Shown here one piece after another: positions 1-8,545 of a stretch of 47,022 bases of DNA. The stretch's first letter is position 1. Every line of letters starts with the position of its first letter. The DNA is from Candidatus Dormiibacterota bacterium (GTDB lineage Bacteria; Chloroflexota; Dormibacteria; Dormibacterales; Dormibacteraceae), in the NCBI GenBank assembly GCA_024280995.1, contig JAMXLM010000001.1:1-47022 (forward strand), in the 5' to 3' direction. A program made the translations under genes and the position numbers. Under the pieces are notes generated by a model that ran no database searches, was not told the DNA's origin, and saw nothing but the letters and a program-made list of their open reading frames with translations.

Positions 1-1839
1 GGCTGGCGCCTGCCACGAATCGTCACGAAGCTCGTCGGGCCGCTCGCGGTCTGGGCGTCGTTCATCGTCACGGTCAACCTCTACCTGAACCACGTCAACT
101 CCGACTTCACGTACTGGACCTGGATCACGTCGGGTTCGTTCTCGACGCCGTTCAACCTGCTGGTCGACAACCTGTCGGTCTTCATGGGCCTCGTCATCAC
201 CGGCGTCGGCGGCCTGATCGTCACCTACTCGGTCGGCTACATGGAGCACGAGGACGGCCCCAGCTACGCCCGGTTCTTCACCTACATGGACGTCTTCATC
301 TTCTCGATGCTGCTGCTGGTCCTGGCCGACAACTTCATCTTCCTGATCGTCGGCTGGGCGATGGTCGGCCTCAGCTCGTACCTGCTGATCGGCTTCTGGT
401 ACCAGCGCCGCTCCGCCGTGATCGCGGCCCGCAAGGCGTTCGTGATGAACGTGATCGGCGACGTGGGCATGATCCTCGGCACCTTCGTCCTCTTCGTGCA
501 GTTCCACGCGATCACATATGCGGGTGTGTTTCGGTATTTCGGCGTCTGCGACGTTTGCACCCGCGCAAATCCGAACGCACCGTTCGTTCGGGGCGACAGT
601 GGAATGCTCGAGCTCGCCGCCTTCCTGCTCCTGGTCGGCGCCGTGGCGAAGTCGGCGCAGCTGCCGCTCCACACCTGGCTTCCCGACGCCATGGAAGGCC
701 CGACCCCGGTCAGCGCCCTGATCCACGCCGCGACGATGGTCACCGCCGGGGTCTACCTGGTCGGACGAATGCACCCCATCTACGACCTCGCGGTCTACGC
801 GCACGGCGCGGTGGCGATCATCGGCGCGGTCACGGCGCTGTTCGCGGCGACGATCGCGATAGTCCAGACCGACATCAAGCGAGTGCTGGCCTACTCGACG
901 ATGAGCCAGATCGGCTACATGTTCCTGGCGGTCGGCATCGGCGCCTACTCCGCGGGATTCTTCCACCTACTCTCGCACGCGTTCTTCAAGGCCCTCCTCT
1001 TCATGGCCGCCGGCAACGTCATCCATGCGATGCACGACGAGCAGGACATGCGCAAGTACGGCGGGCTGTGGAACGACATGCGGCCGACGGCGATCACATT
1101 TCTGGTCGGGTCCCTCTCGCTGGTCGGTGTGATCCCGTTCGTCGGCTTCTTCTCCAAGGAGCAGATCCTCGGCCTGTCGTTCGCCAAGGGCGACCCTCTC
1201 ACCTACTCGGTCTGGGCGATTGGCTTCGTCACCGCGCTGGTGACCGGCTTCTACACCGGCCGGACGTGGTGGATGTCGTTCTGGGGCAAGCCCTCGCCGG
1301 ACCGTCCTGTCGAGCATCCCCACGCCCCCGCGCTGGTGATGATGGTCCCGGTCGCGATACTCGCGGTGCTGGCAACCGTGGGCGGCCTCCTCCAGACGCG
1401 GACCCTCGGGTTCGGAACCAGCGTCGTCTCGGACTTCCTGGGCGCGCAGTCCTGGGATGAGAACGGGGGCGCGATCGCGCTCGGACTGCTGACGATGCTC
1501 ATCGCGGCGGCGCTCTTCGTCGGCGCGATCCGGATCCGGCCGTGGACCGCCGTGGTTCCCTGGGCCCAGCGACTGCTCGAGCACAAGTACTACTTCGACG
1601 AGCTCTACGACGCGGCCTTCGTGCGTCCCATGGACTGGGTCGCGGGATTCGCCTTCCGCGACGTGGAGAAACCGGTGATCGACGCCGCGGTGGTCGACAC
1701 CGGGCGCCTCACTCAATGGACGTCCGTCGAAGCATCGCGAAACCTGCAGACGGGCTATTTCCGCAACTACGTGCTCGTCTTCGTCGTCGGCGTGGTCGCC
1801 ATCGGTGGCGGGCTCGTGATCATCAGGGCGCTGTCATGA
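1..1839 (+). CDS. nuoL: NADH-quinone oxidoreductase subunit L (5' truncated)
   Basis: Membrane subunit of respiratory complex I, one of the antiporter-like proton-pumping subunits. The frame is open from base 1, so the first methionine in the window (184) is internal and the true start lies upstream. The 612 residues present are mostly hydrophobic helices. They contain the family landmarks LPLHTWLPDAMEGPTPVSALIHA, shown here by its parts LPLHTWLPDA and HAATMVTAGVYLV, then STMSQIGYM and SHAFFKALLF. A less hydrophobic insert at about window residues 168-200 (FRYFGVCDVCTRANPNAPF) has less GC-rich codon use than its surroundings. The stop overlaps the nuoM start (ATGA at 1836-1839), which indicates translational coupling. 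Gene order L-M-N is the usual end of a nuo operon. Identification is secure; only the start is missing. Confidence 0.97.
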   Translation, partial: GWRLPRIVTKLVGPLAVWASFIVTVNLYLNHVNSDFTYWTWITSGSFSTPFNLLVDNLSVFMGLVITGVGGLIVTYSVGYMEHEDGPSYARFFTYMDVFIFSMLLLVLADNFIFLIVGWAMVGLSSYLLIGFWYQRRSAVIAARKAFVMNVIGDVGMILGTFVLFVQFHAITYAGVFRYFGVCDVCTRANPNAPFVRGDSGMLELAAFLLLVGAVAKSAQLPLHTWLPDAMEGPTPVSALIHAATMVTAGVYLVGRMHPIYDLAVYAHGAVAIIGAVTALFAATIAIVQTDIKRVLAYSTMSQIGYMFLAVGIGAYSAGFFHLLSHAFFKALLFMAAGNVIHAMHDEQDMRKYGGLWNDMRPTAITFLVGSLSLVGVIPFVGFFSKEQILGLSFAKGDPLTYSVWAIGFVTALVTGFYTGRTWWMSFWGKPSPDRPVEHPHAPALVMMVPVAILAVLATVGGLLQTRTLGFGTSVVSDFLGAQSWDENGGAIALGLLTMLIAAALFVGAIRIRPWTAVVPWAQRLLEHKYYFDELYDAAFVRPMDWVAGFAFRDVEKPVIDAAVVDTGRLTQWTSVEASRNLQTGYFRNYVLVFVVGVVAIGGGLVIIRALS

Positions 1840-3275
1840 CGCTGACGAGCCTGTGGGTCGTCCCGGTCGTCGGCGGAGCGCTCGTGGCCTTCCTGCCACC
1901 CCGGCTCGCGAAGTGGTTCGGTGCACTCGTCGCTCTGGTCGCGCTGGTGATCGCGGCGTTCGTCGCCTTCAACTTCAGCCCTGGCTTCCACGGCTACCAG
2001 TTCACCGAGAAGCTGGCGTGGATCCCTCAGCTCAGCATCTTCTACCGCTTGGGCGTCGACGGCATCAGCGTCTGGCTCGTCGTGCTCAACGCGTTCCTGA
2101 CGCTCATCGCCATCCTTGCCACGCCCATCACCCAGCGCACGGGCGGTTTCGTCGGCCTGATGCTCGCGATGGCCGGAGGTCTGGCCGGCGTGTTCATGGC
2201 CACCGACCTGGTCCTCTTCTACGTCTTCTGGGAGGCGATGCTCATCCCCGCGTACTTCCTCCTGTGGAGGTACGGCGAGGGCCAGCGCGCGGGATGGGCG
2301 GCGATGAAGTTCGTCCTGTACACGCTGGCGGGCTCGCTGCTGATGCTGGTCGGCGTCATCGGCGAGTACGTCGCGACCGGCCACAAGACCTTCGACCTCT
2401 CGGTCCTGGCGACCTTGGCCCCCTCACCGTCGACACAGTTCTGGTTGTTCTTCGTCTTCGCCCTGGCGTTCGCGATCAAGACCCCGCTGTTCCCGTTCCA
2501 CAGCTGGCTGCCTGACGCGTACAACGCCGCACCGATCCCGATGCTGATCACCTTCGCCGGCGTCATGGGCAAGGCCGGCGCTTACGGCTTCCTCAGGATC
2601 GCCGTTCCGCTGTTCCCGCAGCCCGTGGACTGGTGGGATTGGCGCTGGGTCCTACCGGTCCTGGCCGTCGCGGCGATCATCTGGGGCGCGCTGATGGCGC
2701 TGGTCCAGAACGACATGAAGATGCTGGTGTCCTACTCGAGCATCAGCCACATGGGCTTCATCGTCCTCGGGATCTTCGCGTACAACGTGCAGGGCCAGCA
2801 GGGCGCGGTGGTCCAGATGGTCAACCACGGGATCATCATCGCCGCGCTGTTCCTGATCGTCGGCTGGATCACCGACGCCACCGGGGTGCGGGACCGCTCC
2901 GCGCTGGCCGGGATAGGGCGCAGCGCGCCGGTCATGGCGGGGGTGTTCGCGGTGATCACATTCGCCGCCCTCGGCCTTCCCGGCCTGAACAGCTTCGTCG
3001 GCGAATTCATGACGATGCTCGGCGCGTGGCAGCGGGCGCCCGCGCTCGCGATCGTCGCGGCGATCGGCCTGGTGCTGACGCCGGTCTACATGCTGCGGCT
3101 CTTCCAGGGCGTGACCCAGGGCGAGCCCGCCGGGCCGGCACCCAGGGCTGACATCCGAGCCGGTTTGCTTGGGGTGCTGACGCCGCTGGTGCTTCTGATG
3201 TTCGTGCTCGGGCTGTATCCCGCGGTGCTCACCAACCTCATGACCTCGCTCGGCCAGGCCGGGCTCGCGCGCTGA
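1836..3275 (+). CDS. nuoM: NADH-quinone oxidoreductase subunit M
   Basis: Complex I antiporter-like subunit of 479 residues, typical length for NuoM. ATG 1836 is chosen because it overlaps the nuoL stop as ATGA; the open frame extends upstream only as an antiporter-overlapping shadow. The protein is built of transmembrane helices. Visible landmarks are FWEAMLIPAYFLLWRYG, with the conserved membrane glutamate, then KTPLFPFHSWLPDAY and LVSYSSISHMGF. The stop overlaps the nuoN start (TGATG, 3273-3277). It works with NuoL and NuoN in proton translocation coupled to quinone reduction in the cytoplasmic membrane. Nothing is missing compared with the family. Confidence 0.97.
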   Translation: MTLTSLWVVPVVGGALVAFLPPRLAKWFGALVALVALVIAAFVAFNFSPGFHGYQFTEKLAWIPQLSIFYRLGVDGISVWLVVLNAFLTLIAILATPITQRTGGFVGLMLAMAGGLAGVFMATDLVLFYVFWEAMLIPAYFLLWRYGEGQRAGWAAMKFVLYTLAGSLLMLVGVIGEYVATGHKTFDLSVLATLAPSPSTQFWLFFVFALAFAIKTPLFPFHSWLPDAYNAAPIPMLITFAGVMGKAGAYGFLRIAVPLFPQPVDWWDWRWVLPVLAVAAIIWGALMALVQNDMKMLVSYSSISHMGFIVLGIFAYNVQGQQGAVVQMVNHGIIIAALFLIVGWITDATGVRDRSALAGIGRSAPVMAGVFAVITFAALGLPGLNSFVGEFMTMLGAWQRAPALAIVAAIGLVLTPVYMLRLFQGVTQGEPAGPAPRADIRAGLLGVLTPLVLLMFVLGLYPAVLTNLMTSLGQAGLAR

Positions 3276-4765
3276 TGATCCCGCCAGGAACAGACCTGAC
3301 CTACTCGTGGTCGCAGGCCGCGAGCGACCTCGGCCAGATCGCGCCGATCGTCGCGCTCACCGGCTTCTTCCTCTTCGCGGTCGTGACCGACCTGGTGCTG
3401 CCTCGCGCCCGGCGCGGCGGGGTCACCGCGATGATCGCGGTGGTCGGGTTCGCCTACTCGCTCGGGACAGCGCTGTTTCGGTGGCAGTTCGCGACCGGCG
3501 GCTACGCGTACCACCGCTTCGCGACCGGCGACAACTTCGCACTCTTCTTCGAGGTCCTTTTCGCCAGCCTCGGAATCCTCACCGTCGCGCTTTCGCACTC
3601 GTACCTGCGTAAGCGGCGGATGCTTGCCTCCGAGTTCCACATCCTGACCATGGCCGCGGTGATCGGCATGATGGTCCTCGCTTCGGCGACCTCCCTGGTC
3701 ACCGTCTTCCTCGGCCTGGAGCTGCTCTCGCTCTCGCTCTACATCATGTGCGGCTTCGCCCGCACCGACCAGTCGTCCCAGGAGGCGGCTGTGAAGTACC
3801 TGCTGATCGGCGGCTTCGCCAGCGCATTCGTGCTGTTCGGCATGGCGCTGGTTTACGGCGGCGCGGGGACGACGGTCATACCGGACATCGCCCAGCGCCT
3901 CGGCACGTCGGCTGCTTCCAACCCTCTGATCCTGCTCGGCATCCTGCTGATGGGCGTCGGCTTCGCCTTCAAGGTTTCGGCCGCGCCGTTCCACATGTGG
4001 ACGCCGGACGTCTACCAGGGCGCGCCGATCCCGGTGACCGCGTTCATGTCGGTCGGGACCAAGGCGGCGGCGTTCGCCATGATCGTTCGAGTCTTCGCGG
4101 GCGGCCTTCCCCACCTCGCGCCCGAATGGCAGGCGCTCCTGGCGATCGTCGCCGCCGCGAGCATGCTCGTCGGCAACCTGATGGCCATCGTGCAGTCGAG
4201 CCTCAAGCGCCTGCTGGCGTACTCGGGCATCGCGCAGGCGGGCTACGTGCTGATCGGAGTCGTCGCGGGCGGGCAGAACGGCCTCGAGGCGGTCCTCTAC
4301 TACCTCTTCGTCTACATGTTCATGAACTTCGGCGCGTTCGCGGTGGTCACGCTGCTGGCCGGCCCGGACGGTGACAGAGATTCGTTCGGCGACCTTGCGG
4401 GCCTCGGCAAGCGAAACCCTGTGCTGGCTGTGGCGATGAGCATCTTCATGCTCTCCCTCGCAGGCTTCCCCCCGTCCGTGGGGTTCTTCGGCAAGCTGTT
4501 CCTGTTCACCGCGGGCGTGGCGACCGGCTACACCTGGCTCGTGGTGCTCGCGGTCTTGATGAGCGTCGTCTCCGTGTTCTATTACGTCCGGGTGCTGATC
4601 CCGGTCTGGTCGGCCGGCCCGACGCCCGAGAGGCTGCGCCCCTCGCTCAGCACCAACCTCGCGATCCTCCTGAGCGGCGCGGCGTCGATCCTGCTCGGGC
4701 TCTACCCGACCGCGCTCTTGATTGCGGGCCAGATCGGAGCAAACCCGATTACTCCGAACCCCTGA
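3275..4765 (+). CDS. nuoN: NADH-quinone oxidoreductase subunit N
   Basis: Third antiporter-like subunit of complex I, 496 residues. ATG 3275 shares its A with the nuoM TGA stop, so translation is coupled. The NuoN signatures are the segment LELLSLSLYIMCGFARTD followed by SSQEAAVKYLLIGGFASA, then FKVSAAPFHMWTPDVYQGAP and SSLKRLLAYSGIAQAGY. About fourteen hydrophobic segments are visible. It is the last gene of the nuo operon here, because the next plus-strand gene is unrelated. No terminator hairpin is evident directly after the stop. Confidence 0.97.
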   Translation: MIPPGTDLTYSWSQAASDLGQIAPIVALTGFFLFAVVTDLVLPRARRGGVTAMIAVVGFAYSLGTALFRWQFATGGYAYHRFATGDNFALFFEVLFASLGILTVALSHSYLRKRRMLASEFHILTMAAVIGMMVLASATSLVTVFLGLELLSLSLYIMCGFARTDQSSQEAAVKYLLIGGFASAFVLFGMALVYGGAGTTVIPDIAQRLGTSAASNPLILLGILLMGVGFAFKVSAAPFHMWTPDVYQGAPIPVTAFMSVGTKAAAFAMIVRVFAGGLPHLAPEWQALLAIVAAASMLVGNLMAIVQSSLKRLLAYSGIAQAGYVLIGVVAGGQNGLEAVLYYLFVYMFMNFGAFAVVTLLAGPDGDRDSFGDLAGLGKRNPVLAVAMSIFMLSLAGFPPSVGFFGKLFLFTAGVATGYTWLVVLAVLMSVVSVFYYVRVLIPVWSAGPTPERLRPSLSTNLAILLSGAASILLGLYPTALLIAGQIGANPITPNP

Positions 4766-4772
4766 GCTCCAG

Positions 4773-5156
4773 TTGAACCGCGAGCAGCTGCTCCAGGCGC
4801 CGCTGGTTGCGGTCTTCGCGGTTCTTCGCCCCGATGGCAGAGTGCATGCAAGCCCGCTGTGGTATCGCTGGGACGGGAAGGCTTTTCATCTCAGCGTCGA
4901 GCGCGATTCGCCGCGGCATCGCTGGTCCGTTTCATCGGGACGCGCCACGATCTGCATCGAGACGGTCGAAGGCGAGGAGCTGAGCTTCGTGACCGCGGAG
5001 GGGCCGGTCACAGCCGGGCCTCTCTCGTACGAAGAACGGCTGCGGATATGGGAGCACTATCGCGGCGCCGAGCACGCTCGTCAGGTCGTGGACAGGGGCG
5101 GGCACGAGTCCAAAGTGGAGCTGATCCTGCACCCGGAGGTCTGGATCCCGGCTTAG
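4773..5156 (+). CDS. pyridoxamine 5'-phosphate oxidase-like flavin/F420-binding protein
   Basis: Small split-barrel protein of the PNPOx-like superfamily, 127 residues from TTG 4773. The order of elements fits the family: LVAVFAVLRPDGRVHASPLWYRWDG gives the first strands (parts VFAVLRPDGR and PLWYRWDG), followed by the RWSVSSGRATICIE strand, the EGPVTAGP turn and a C-terminal strand KVELILHPEVWIP. Members use FMN, F420 or heme and usually reduce small molecules; the substrate cannot be told from sequence. A longer form from TTG 4722 would overlap nuoN by 44 nt and adds residues outside the domain, so the shorter start is preferred, although neither has a clear ribosome binding site. The stop codon overlaps that of the convergent DUF1905 gene. 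Confidence 0.75.
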   Translation: MNREQLLQAPLVAVFAVLRPDGRVHASPLWYRWDGKAFHLSVERDSPRHRWSVSSGRATICIETVEGEELSFVTAEGPVTAGPLSYEERLRIWEHYRGAEHARQVVDRGGHESKVELILHPEVWIPA

Positions 5157-5599
5157 GCGCGCAGCCTCTCGAGGGTCGAGCTGAGTCGACGCTCCCGGGT
5201 CTCTGGTTTCTTCGCCTCCTGGAGGCTGAGCGCGATCTCGCGCTTGCTCGTGTAAGAGAGCTTCTCCCAGGCCGCGGTCGCCTTCTTGTCCTTCGCCATC
5301 GCCCGCGCCAGGTCCTCCGGTGGCTCGATTACCCGGGGCGCGGTGTCGAGGTCGAGCTCGACGGTGATCGTGTCGCCACGCGTCACGCCCGCCGACTGCT
5401 GGATCGCCTTGAGCACGCCCAGACCGAATCCTCCATCGCCCGTCGGCATGAGCGACCCACGATAGGGATGGCCGGCGATCACCGACTGGACCTTGGGCCT
5501 GCCTTTGAGCCCGAGCTTCTCGATGACGTCGCGCGGGATCGGCACGAACGTGCCCTGGCCGGTCGGATCGGGCTGGAGCACGGCCTTGAACTTCTCCAT
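5153..5599 (-). CDS. DUF1905 / YdeI-OmdA family protein
   Basis: A 148-residue protein with two small domains. Residues 1-85 form a DUF1905 barrel (GTFVPIPRDVIEKLGLKG, then GHPYRGSLMPTGDGGFGLGV). The C-terminal part (EPPEDLARAMAKDKKATAAW followed by EKLSYTSKREIALSLQEAKK) is the YdeI/OmdA helical domain. The biochemical role of this family is poorly known; some relatives are linked to bacteriocin protection. The ATG at 5599 lies 23 nt from the divergent hydrolase start at 5623, so regulatory signals for both must be compact. The stop codons of this gene and the convergent PNPOx-like gene overlap by 4 nt. Confidence 0.8.
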   Translation of the reverse strand: MEKFKAVLQPDPTGQGTFVPIPRDVIEKLGLKGRPKVQSVIAGHPYRGSLMPTGDGGFGLGVLKAIQQSAGVTRGDTITVELDLDTAPRVIEPPEDLARAMAKDKKATAAWEKLSYTSKREIALSLQEAKKPETRERRLSSTLERLRA

Positions 5600-5622
5600 C
5601 GGTTGACGACAATGATCCCAAG

Positions 5623-6414
5623 TTGCCCTACCTGAAGCGAGGCGGTGTCCGGCTCTACTACTCGGATTCAGGGTCAGGTCCGCCCGTCCTGTTCCAGACC
5701 GGCGGGGCCGGAGATGCGTCGATGTTCGAGGAGGCCGGCTACCTGGCCGCGCTACCCGGCCGGCGCCACATCGCCTTCGATCACCGCGGGCACGGAAAGA
5801 GCGATGAGCCCACAGCCCTCGCTGAGCACCGCATGGGTGAATACGTCGCGGACGTGCTCGCCGTGATGGATGCGGCGGGCGTCGAGCGGGCTGCCCTCGT
5901 CGGCTACTCGGACGGCGCCAACCTGTTTTTCCGGCTGGCGGCAGAACACCCGGAGCGGGTGGCCGCTGTCGTCTGCATCGGCGGCGTCTATCACCCGGAC
6001 GACACCAACGACTACCGCCTGGAGTCCGCGGCCAGGCTGCGCCGCATTGGTACGCGCCGGCTCATCGAGGACATGGCCGCTGAGGAGTCCCAGGCTCCAC
6101 CCGGTTGGCTGCTCGAGAACTTTGCCGCGACCTCCGCCGAGATGATGGCGCTGGAGCTGGAGGGGTGGGCCGATTCCCCAACCAGCTGCGCCTACTTTCC
6201 GCGGGTCGAGGCACCCACTCTGATCGTGTGCGGCGAGCTGGAAAACGCCGACGGCTCGGTGGAGCCGGCCCGCGCAGCGCTTCCGGACGGCGAAGCGGTC
6301 ATCCTCCAGGGCTTAGGCCATCTACAGGCTTTCTGGCGGTGCGACCTGACGGCGCCGCACATCGCGGCGTTCCTGGACGCTCACGTGCCGGCGGGGATGG
6401 CCGAGCCCGCGTAG
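5623..6414 (+). CDS. alpha/beta hydrolase
   Basis: A 263-residue alpha/beta-hydrolase-fold enzyme. The oxyanion-hole region is VLFQTGGAGDASMF, the strand before the nucleophile elbow is HIAFDHRGHGKSDEP, the elbow is GYSDG (Ser about residue 98), and the C-terminal catalytic His is in GLGHLQAF. A catalytic Asp/Glu probably lies in the VCGELENADG segment. There is no signal peptide, so it is cytoplasmic. The ORF opens with TTG 5623; the ATG at 5612 is in another frame and terminates at once. One rare TTA leucine codon occurs at 6313. The last 34 nt overlap the 3' end of the convergent lipoprotein gene. The substrate is unknown. Confidence 0.85.
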   Translation: MPYLKRGGVRLYYSDSGSGPPVLFQTGGAGDASMFEEAGYLAALPGRRHIAFDHRGHGKSDEPTALAEHRMGEYVADVLAVMDAAGVERAALVGYSDGANLFFRLAAEHPERVAAVVCIGGVYHPDDTNDYRLESAARLRRIGTRRLIEDMAAEESQAPPGWLLENFAATSAEMMALELEGWADSPTSCAYFPRVEAPTLIVCGELENADGSVEPARAALPDGEAVILQGLGHLQAFWRCDLTAPHIAAFLDAHVPAGMAEPA

Positions 6415-7799
6415 AACGGCCGCGGGTAAGGCGCGGGCTTGTAGCTCACGTAAGAAGGCTGCAGAGCCAAGCCGAACACGTTGTTGGCTGCGGCGCCCTG
6501 CGCTGACGCTGACGCGTTGAGAGCCTCCGGCTGCAGGGCCGCGTCGTCCCACGAACCCGTGTCAAGGCGCTTCAGCAGCACCTCCAGGGCGGCGATGATC
6601 TCGCCGGGCGAGAAGGCGCAGTGCCCGGCGCGATGGACGAAGAGCTGGCGCAACATCCCCAAGCTGCCCGCGTTGGCGACCGCGCTCGCATACGAGCTCT
6701 CGTTGGGCGGGATCACGAGCCCGTCTCCCGTCGTGTGCACCGAAAGTACCGGCACCGGGAGGTCGCCGTCGAAGCTGATGTTGCGTGCCAGGTACGCGGC
6801 AGCCCCCGCATCCGGCCTGATGTCAGCGCCGGCGTTCAAGGTGCGCAGGTCCCGTGCGAGGTCGAGCCCTGCCCTGGCGTAAAGGCTGCGCACCTCGTCG
6901 CGGTCAAGCGAAGCGGCGAGCAGAGCCGAGTAGTCGACGCCGACGTTCCACGAGGGGCTGCCACCCGCCCGCTTCTCGAGCTCCTGCCGGTAAGCGAACG
7001 CGAATGCGAAGTCGACCTTCGACTCCCACTGCTCCTGCGCGGCCGCCTGGGCCGCGTAGTCGGTCGCCGCGGGCTCGGCCTGGCGCGGGTCGAACCAACC
7101 TGGCAGGTCGATGAGCGCTCCGGCAAGCGCAAGTCGCGCCCGTCCCTGCGGCGTCGCCGCCGCCGCGTTGAACAGCTGCGCCGCCAGCCGGCGGTTGGCG
7201 TCGGGGTCGGTGATGTGGGTCAGCTGAAGCGCCGACGAGGGCGCGAGAAGCGTCTTGAACGCGTACGCGGAATCTAGCTCGGAGTTCCAGGTGGCGACCC
7301 CTCCGGAGAGCACACCGCAGAGCGGCATCGCGGCTGCGAACCGGTCCGGATGCAGCTGGACCAGGCCGGCGGTGATGATCCCGCCCAACGACACGCCCCA
7401 GGCGATGACTCGTTTTGGCTTGCCGACGTGGGCGTCGAAGTAGTCCAGCAGCGCGATCTGGTCCTTGAACGCATCCTCCAGCGCCCAGCCGGTGGAGGAG
7501 TAGGACGACGCCGCGGCGGCGAAGTGATGGCCGAGCAGCCACTCGCGGGCGAAGTCGTCGGGCGCTGCCTGGACCGAGTTCTGGCTCCCGGGAGCCACGT
7601 AGCCATGGCTGTAGACGAAGAGCGTGCCATTCCAGCCGGCGGGGACCTCGATGTCGTACAGCGCGGCGCCCATCGTCCCGGTGAGGTTGCGCGCCGTCGA
7701 CGTCGCGCGCGGGGTCGATCCTTGCGTGCACCCCGCGAGGACCACGACCAGAGCGATTAGCCAGGCTGCCCTAGATATTCGAGCGCCCCTGGCAACCAT
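6381..7799 (-). CDS. secreted lipoprotein of the alpha/beta hydrolase fold
   Basis: A 472-residue protein with a lipoprotein signal peptide: basic start, hydrophobic LIALVVVLAGC lipobox, Cys at about residue 24. The mature part resembles secreted serine hydrolases. A GVSLGG nucleophile elbow (Ser about 137) follows the strand RVIAWGVS, and the C-terminal His is in HRAGHCAFS, a motif common in this class. The segment after the elbow carries a long helical cap. It probably acts outside the membrane on an ester, glycoside-linked or peptide substrate that cannot be named. The start overlaps the 3' end of the upstream SDR gene by 29 nt on the same strand, suggesting a two-gene unit. The 3' end overlaps the convergent hydrolase gene. 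Confidence 0.8.
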   Translation of the reverse strand: MVARGARISRAAWLIALVVVLAGCTQGSTPRATSTARNLTGTMGAALYDIEVPAGWNGTLFVYSHGYVAPGSQNSVQAAPDDFAREWLLGHHFAAAASSYSSTGWALEDAFKDQIALLDYFDAHVGKPKRVIAWGVSLGGIITAGLVQLHPDRFAAAMPLCGVLSGGVATWNSELDSAYAFKTLLAPSSALQLTHITDPDANRRLAAQLFNAAAATPQGRARLALAGALIDLPGWFDPRQAEPAATDYAAQAAAQEQWESKVDFAFAFAYRQELEKRAGGSPSWNVGVDYSALLAASLDRDEVRSLYARAGLDLARDLRTLNAGADIRPDAGAAAYLARNISFDGDLPVPVLSVHTTGDGLVIPPNESSYASAVANAGSLGMLRQLFVHRAGHCAFSPGEIIAALEVLLKRLDTGSWDDAALQPEALNASASAQGAAANNVFGLALQPSYVSYKPAPYPRPFYAGSAIPAGT

Positions 7800-8526
7800 C
7801 GACCGCGATGCTCGCCCCCGTCACGAGGCTCGCTTGCCGGGAGCAGACGAAGGCGACCACGCTCGCGACCTCTTCGACGGTGCCGAAGCGGCCCAGCGGC
7901 ATCTCACGGCCCACGAAGTCGGCGATGCCCTGCGGGTCCGCCTGCTGCCGGCGGTGCCAGCCGCCTCCCTCCCACAACACCGACCCGGGCGCGACGCCGT
8001 TGACGGTCACGCCCTTGCTCGCGACGTCTTTGGCGAGCGACTTGACCAGGCTGATCTCCGCCGCCTTGGCCGCGTTGTAGGCGGGCGCTCCGCCGGCTTC
8101 CCGACCCCACACCGACTGGAGCATGACCACACGGCCCCATCCACGACCGGTCATCGCCGGCAGCACCAGCTGGGCCATGTGCAGGCTGACGATCACGTTT
8201 CCGTCGAAGGCGACGGCGAACTCCTTCACCCCGGTGTCCGCCCATGTCGATCCGGCGCGGATGCCGAAGTTGTTGACGAGGATGTCGATCGGCCCGAGGT
8301 TGGCAACGGTCTCGTCCACGGCGTGCTCGCGCTCTTCTTCCCTGGTCAGGTCGGCGGTCACGCCGAAGCCTCCGTTCTCCCGCGCGACCCGGTGCACGTC
8401 CTCCTTCGTCCGGGCGACGACGGCAACCCTGGCGCCCTCGCGAGCGAGCGCTTCGACGATCGCAAGCCCGATTCCCTTCGTCGACGCGGTGACGAGCGCG
8501 ACCTTGCCTTCGATGCCGAAGTCCAT
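7771..8526 (-). CDS. SDR family oxidoreductase (FabG-like)
   Basis: A 251-residue classical short-chain dehydrogenase. The NAD(P) loop is VTASTKGIG, with Ala in place of the usual second Gly, as in a known FabG-like subgroup. NNFG replaces NNAG. The catalytic Ser lies in MLQSVWG and the Tyr/Lys pair in YNAAK. ATG 8526 begins MDFGIEGKVALVTAS, the expected distance before the dinucleotide loop. The longer ORF to 8568 would run into the divergent NUDIX gene. A TAGCAT hexamer ends 8 nt before the start, a possible leaderless promoter. It is followed on the same strand by the lipoprotein hydrolase with a 29 nt overlap. The substrate is unknown. Confidence 0.88.
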   Translation of the reverse strand: MDFGIEGKVALVTASTKGIGLAIVEALAREGARVAVVARTKEDVHRVARENGGFGVTADLTREEEREHAVDETVANLGPIDILVNNFGIRAGSTWADTGVKEFAVAFDGNVIVSLHMAQLVLPAMTGRGWGRVVMLQSVWGREAGGAPAYNAAKAAEISLVKSLAKDVASKGVTVNGVAPGSVLWEGGGWHRRQQADPQGIADFVGREMPLGRFGTVEEVASVVAFVCSRQASLVTGASIAVDGCQGRSNI

Positions 8527-8534
8527 GTGGCTGC

Positions 8535-8540
8535 ATGCTA
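8535..8540 (-). promoter_or_regulatory. putative -10 hexamer TAGCAT, leaderless SDR gene
   Basis: On the minus strand TAGCAT is separated from ATG 8526 by 8 nt. This is the distance expected if transcription starts at or within a base or two of the start codon. No Shine-Dalgarno motif is seen. It lies inside the short divergent spacer with the NUDIX gene. Confidence 0.4.
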
Positions 8541-8545
8541 ATGAC

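Noticed and set aside
555..1460. 301-residue plus-strand frame inside nuoL
   Set aside because: Extremely Arg/Gly-rich shadow of the nuoL frame with no ribosome binding site or motif.
3086..4114. 342-residue minus-strand open frame opposite nuoM/nuoN
   Set aside because: Composition is that of a shadow frame and both nuo genes are secure.
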